Origin: JANRLJ01 sp034437895 | GTDB lineage: Bacteria > Chloroflexota > Anaerolineae > Aggregatilineales > Phototrophicaceae | Direction of reading: 5' to 3' | Assembly: GCA_034437895.1 (NCBI GenBank) | Contig: DAOTTO010000012.1 | Coordinates: 1 to 22,348 of the forward strand | Length of the DNA stretch: 22,348 nucleotides | In this document: piece after piece, positions 20,946 to 22,348 of the stretch | Position numbering within the stretch: the stretch's first letter is position 1 | Layout: each line of letters begins with the position of its first letter | Notes under the pieces: model-generated | Databases searched by the model: none | What the model was told of the DNA's origin: nothing | What the model saw: only the letters and a program-made list of their open reading frames with translations | Translations under genes and position numbers: made by a program

Positions 20946-22031
20946 TTACTTCCGCCGATTGCGTCCGGCGATGTCGGTAATTTTGTTGTGGCGGGCGAAG
21001 ATCACCAGCGTATCGCCAGCACGGACAACTGTCTCCCCATCTGGATGCACGTTAATTGAATCGCCGCGTCCGTGCAGCACAATATCCATCCCATTTTTAA
21101 TTTGAAGCTGTTGGATCGTCTCGCCATCGAGAAAGGACTGCGGCTCCACCGTCACGCGAATCATGCTAAATTCTTCACCATTGATGACGAGTGTCTGCGT
21201 AATTTCGATCCCAACCGCCATGCCTGCGAAAACAGGCGCAGCCAATTCCGACGCGCTGAGTACCGCATTTACGCCCATAAAACGCTTCAATTGATTCGCA
21301 AACTGCGTATCCCAGCTTCTCGCCACGATACGAATATTGGGGTTCATATCACGCGCCCGCATCACCGTTTCTAAATTGACTAATTCATTTGAGGTACAAA
21401 CAACCAAACATTGGGCATCCCGCAGACCCGCTTTTTCCAGAATCGCGCTCTGGCGACCATCACCGGGGATCGTCGGGACGTTCAAGCCACCGAGTTGAGC
21501 TTTCTTCTCATCGTTCACGGATTGATCGACGACGACCACATCGAAGCCCATTTCTACCAGGGTACGCGTCACCCGCAGACCCACATGCCCCGCCCCCAAA
21601 ACGATAATATGATTGCGATATGTTGAAGCCACCGCTTCCTCCCAAGCATCACGCCGATCATTCCGGTTAAAAAACAGTCGCACAAAATCCGCCGCGCCAC
21701 GCCCAATAATGTAGACTGCCAATACAGGCAAAACATACCAGAACACGATCAGATATGGCTCATCGGGTAAGCTGATCGGCGTTTCCAACACCATCAGCGC
21801 CAGCATGATATAAGGCATATCAATGTAAGGCGGAACTACATCTTCGCCAGCCCTAAACATCAGCTCACGATAGAGAAATCCACCCACGAAAAGAATGAAC
21901 AAGAAGATCAGCAGTGGTTGACGAAATTCTTTAAAAAGTGCTGAAGTATCGCGGGAGATCGCCCGTATACCCCGTGCAAACCGACTCGTGCGCCGCCGAC
22001 CACGCGGAAGAACAAGCTGTGAATATGGCAA
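20946..22031 (-). CDS. Two-TM RCK (TrkA-N/TrkA-C) ion channel-like protein
   Basis: This 361-residue protein has a basic cytoplasmic N-terminus (1-38), TM1 (about 39-56), a loop (60-92), TM2 (about 93-112), a TrkA-N/RCK Rossmann domain (140-260) with G146-x-G148-x-x-G151 (VLGAGHVGLRV) and D169 for NAD(H), and a TrkA-C domain (about 278-352). This is the MthK-type two-TM channel layout. However, the loop reads IMLALMVLETPISLPDEP, with no TVGYG-like selectivity filter, so K+ conduction is doubtful. It may be a channel with another selectivity or a membrane-bound nucleotide sensor. It is monocistronic, with its own terminator. Confidence 0.88.
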   Translation of the reverse strand: MPYSQLVLPRGRRRTSRFARGIRAISRDTSALFKEFRQPLLIFLFILFVGGFLYRELMFRAGEDVVPPYIDMPYIMLALMVLETPISLPDEPYLIVFWYVLPVLAVYIIGRGAADFVRLFFNRNDRRDAWEEAVASTYRNHIIVLGAGHVGLRVTRTLVEMGFDVVVVDQSVNDEKKAQLGGLNVPTIPGDGRQSAILEKAGLRDAQCLVVCTSNELVNLETVMRARDMNPNIRIVARSWDTQFANQLKRFMGVNAVLSASELAAPVFAGMAVGIEITQTLVINGEEFSMIRVTVEPQSFLDGETIQQLQIKNGMDIVLHGRGDSINVHPDGETVVRAGDTLVIFARHNKITDIAGRNRRK

Positions 22032-22179
22032 AACAGATCGCCTCTCACTAAAAGTTGAGCCACTCTTTTGAGATGATACCCTAGATCAACCTTCCCTGTT
22101 AAGAATTATTGTATGAAAACTCAGCCAACATTCATTAAACTCAGTCAGAATAAGCGGCTGTCCAAATTGGCAGCTCTGT

Positions 22180-22291
22180 AAGCATCCCCACGCCTAAAGG
22201 CGGGGGCTTTTAAAAGCCCTAATGCTTATCCGACTCGGTTCCCTTCGGGGAACTCCGTTAGCGGTGAATAGATAGGCACTTTGGGATGCTT
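22180..22291 (-). ncRNA. Predicted omega RNA/right end of a second tnpB element
   Basis: The region folds compactly. AAGCATCCC (22180-22188) is the exact inverse of GGGATGCTT (22283-22291), nine pairs closing the whole domain. Inside are a hairpin CGCC-TAAA-GGCG with flanking C/G runs (22186-22206), a 16-bp palindrome GGGCTTTTAAAAGCCC (22204-22219), and GTTCCC-TTCG-GGGAAC (22238-22253). Hairpins with a TTTA-type loop just inside the right end are common in IS605/IS1341 elements, and the minus-strand frame runs into it from the window edge. The guide would be the bases below 22180. Part of the outer pairing competes with the first hairpin, so a pseudoknot or alternative folds are possible. Confidence 0.5.
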
Positions 22292-22348
22292 CACCAGTTC
22301 CAAACTCTGCCGTGAGTGGTTAAACAGGCGATTGGGAAAAGCCAGTGC
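22226..22348 (-). CDS. Partial open frame, possible TnpB C-terminus
   Basis: A minus frame open to the window edge encodes 40 residues ending in SPLTEFPEGNRVG, with its stop at 22228-22226 inside the predicted omega RNA. The zinc ribbon and RuvC Asp would lie beyond the edge, so identity rests on position only: tnpB genes usually end inside the right-end RNA structure. It may instead be chance. Confidence 0.35.
   Translation of the reverse strand, partial: ALAFPNRLFNHSRQSLELVKHPKVPIYSPLTEFPEGNRVG

Overview
The window is most likely from a Chloroflexota bacterium (Anaerolineae-like). This is an inference from gene content, not from a marker gene. The supporting signs are an ECF sigma factor coupled to a DUF5667-type membrane protein with a Thr/Pro-rich outer tail, an acidic two-cluster ferredoxin, a sortase without LPXTG substrates nearby, frequent TTG/GTG starts, and GC-rich dispersed repeats of the CCCCTCTCC type. 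No rRNA, tRNA or CRISPR array was found.

Layout. 1-2440: a dispersed hairpin repeat cut by the window edge, a stand-alone response regulator with a coupled 9-codon mini-ORF, the wreck of a Bro-N (antirepressor-like) gene, a small ribbon-helix-helix protein, and a Crp/Fnr regulator followed by a YgaP-like (DUF2892) membrane protein. A perfect dyad lies about 41 bp upstream of the predicted DUF2892 start point. 2625-8166: a secreted PBP2-like transpeptidase converges on rpsD (S4) across a shared terminator. Then come rsmI, a triplicated ~100-bp terminator repeat, a ferredoxin and a second Crp/Fnr regulator, all on the minus strand. 8334-10941 (minus): a SAM methyltransferase, a membrane sortase and a small tail-anchored protein, ending in a three-way-junction-like structure.

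11140-16776 (plus): an ECF sigma/DUF5667 pair overlapping by TTGA, then a GT4 glycosyltransferase, a Usp-like/glucosyl-3-phosphoglycerate synthase fusion and a histidine phosphatase. The last three look like a glucosylglycerate-type compatible-solute operon: GpgS makes glucosyl-3-phosphoglycerate, the phosphatase may act as GpgP, and the GT4 enzyme may extend or divert the product. 16789-17340 is a DinB/ClbS-like protein.

17359-22348 is the mobile part. It holds an orphan IS605/IS1341-type tnpB with identical end hairpins, two short minus-strand remnants beside a large palindrome, an MFS transporter, three back-to-back MITE-like elements abutting a truncated alpha/beta hydrolase, and a two-TM RCK protein lacking a canonical K+ filter. 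At the right edge is a compact folded RNA-like region that looks like the right end and omega RNA of a second tnpB element on the minus strand.

The most unusual items are the Usp-GpgS fusion cluster, the class II-positioned dyad, the predicted leaderless tnpB with its stop codon inside the right-end hairpin, the right-edge omega RNA candidate, and the repeat cluster at 20117-20568.
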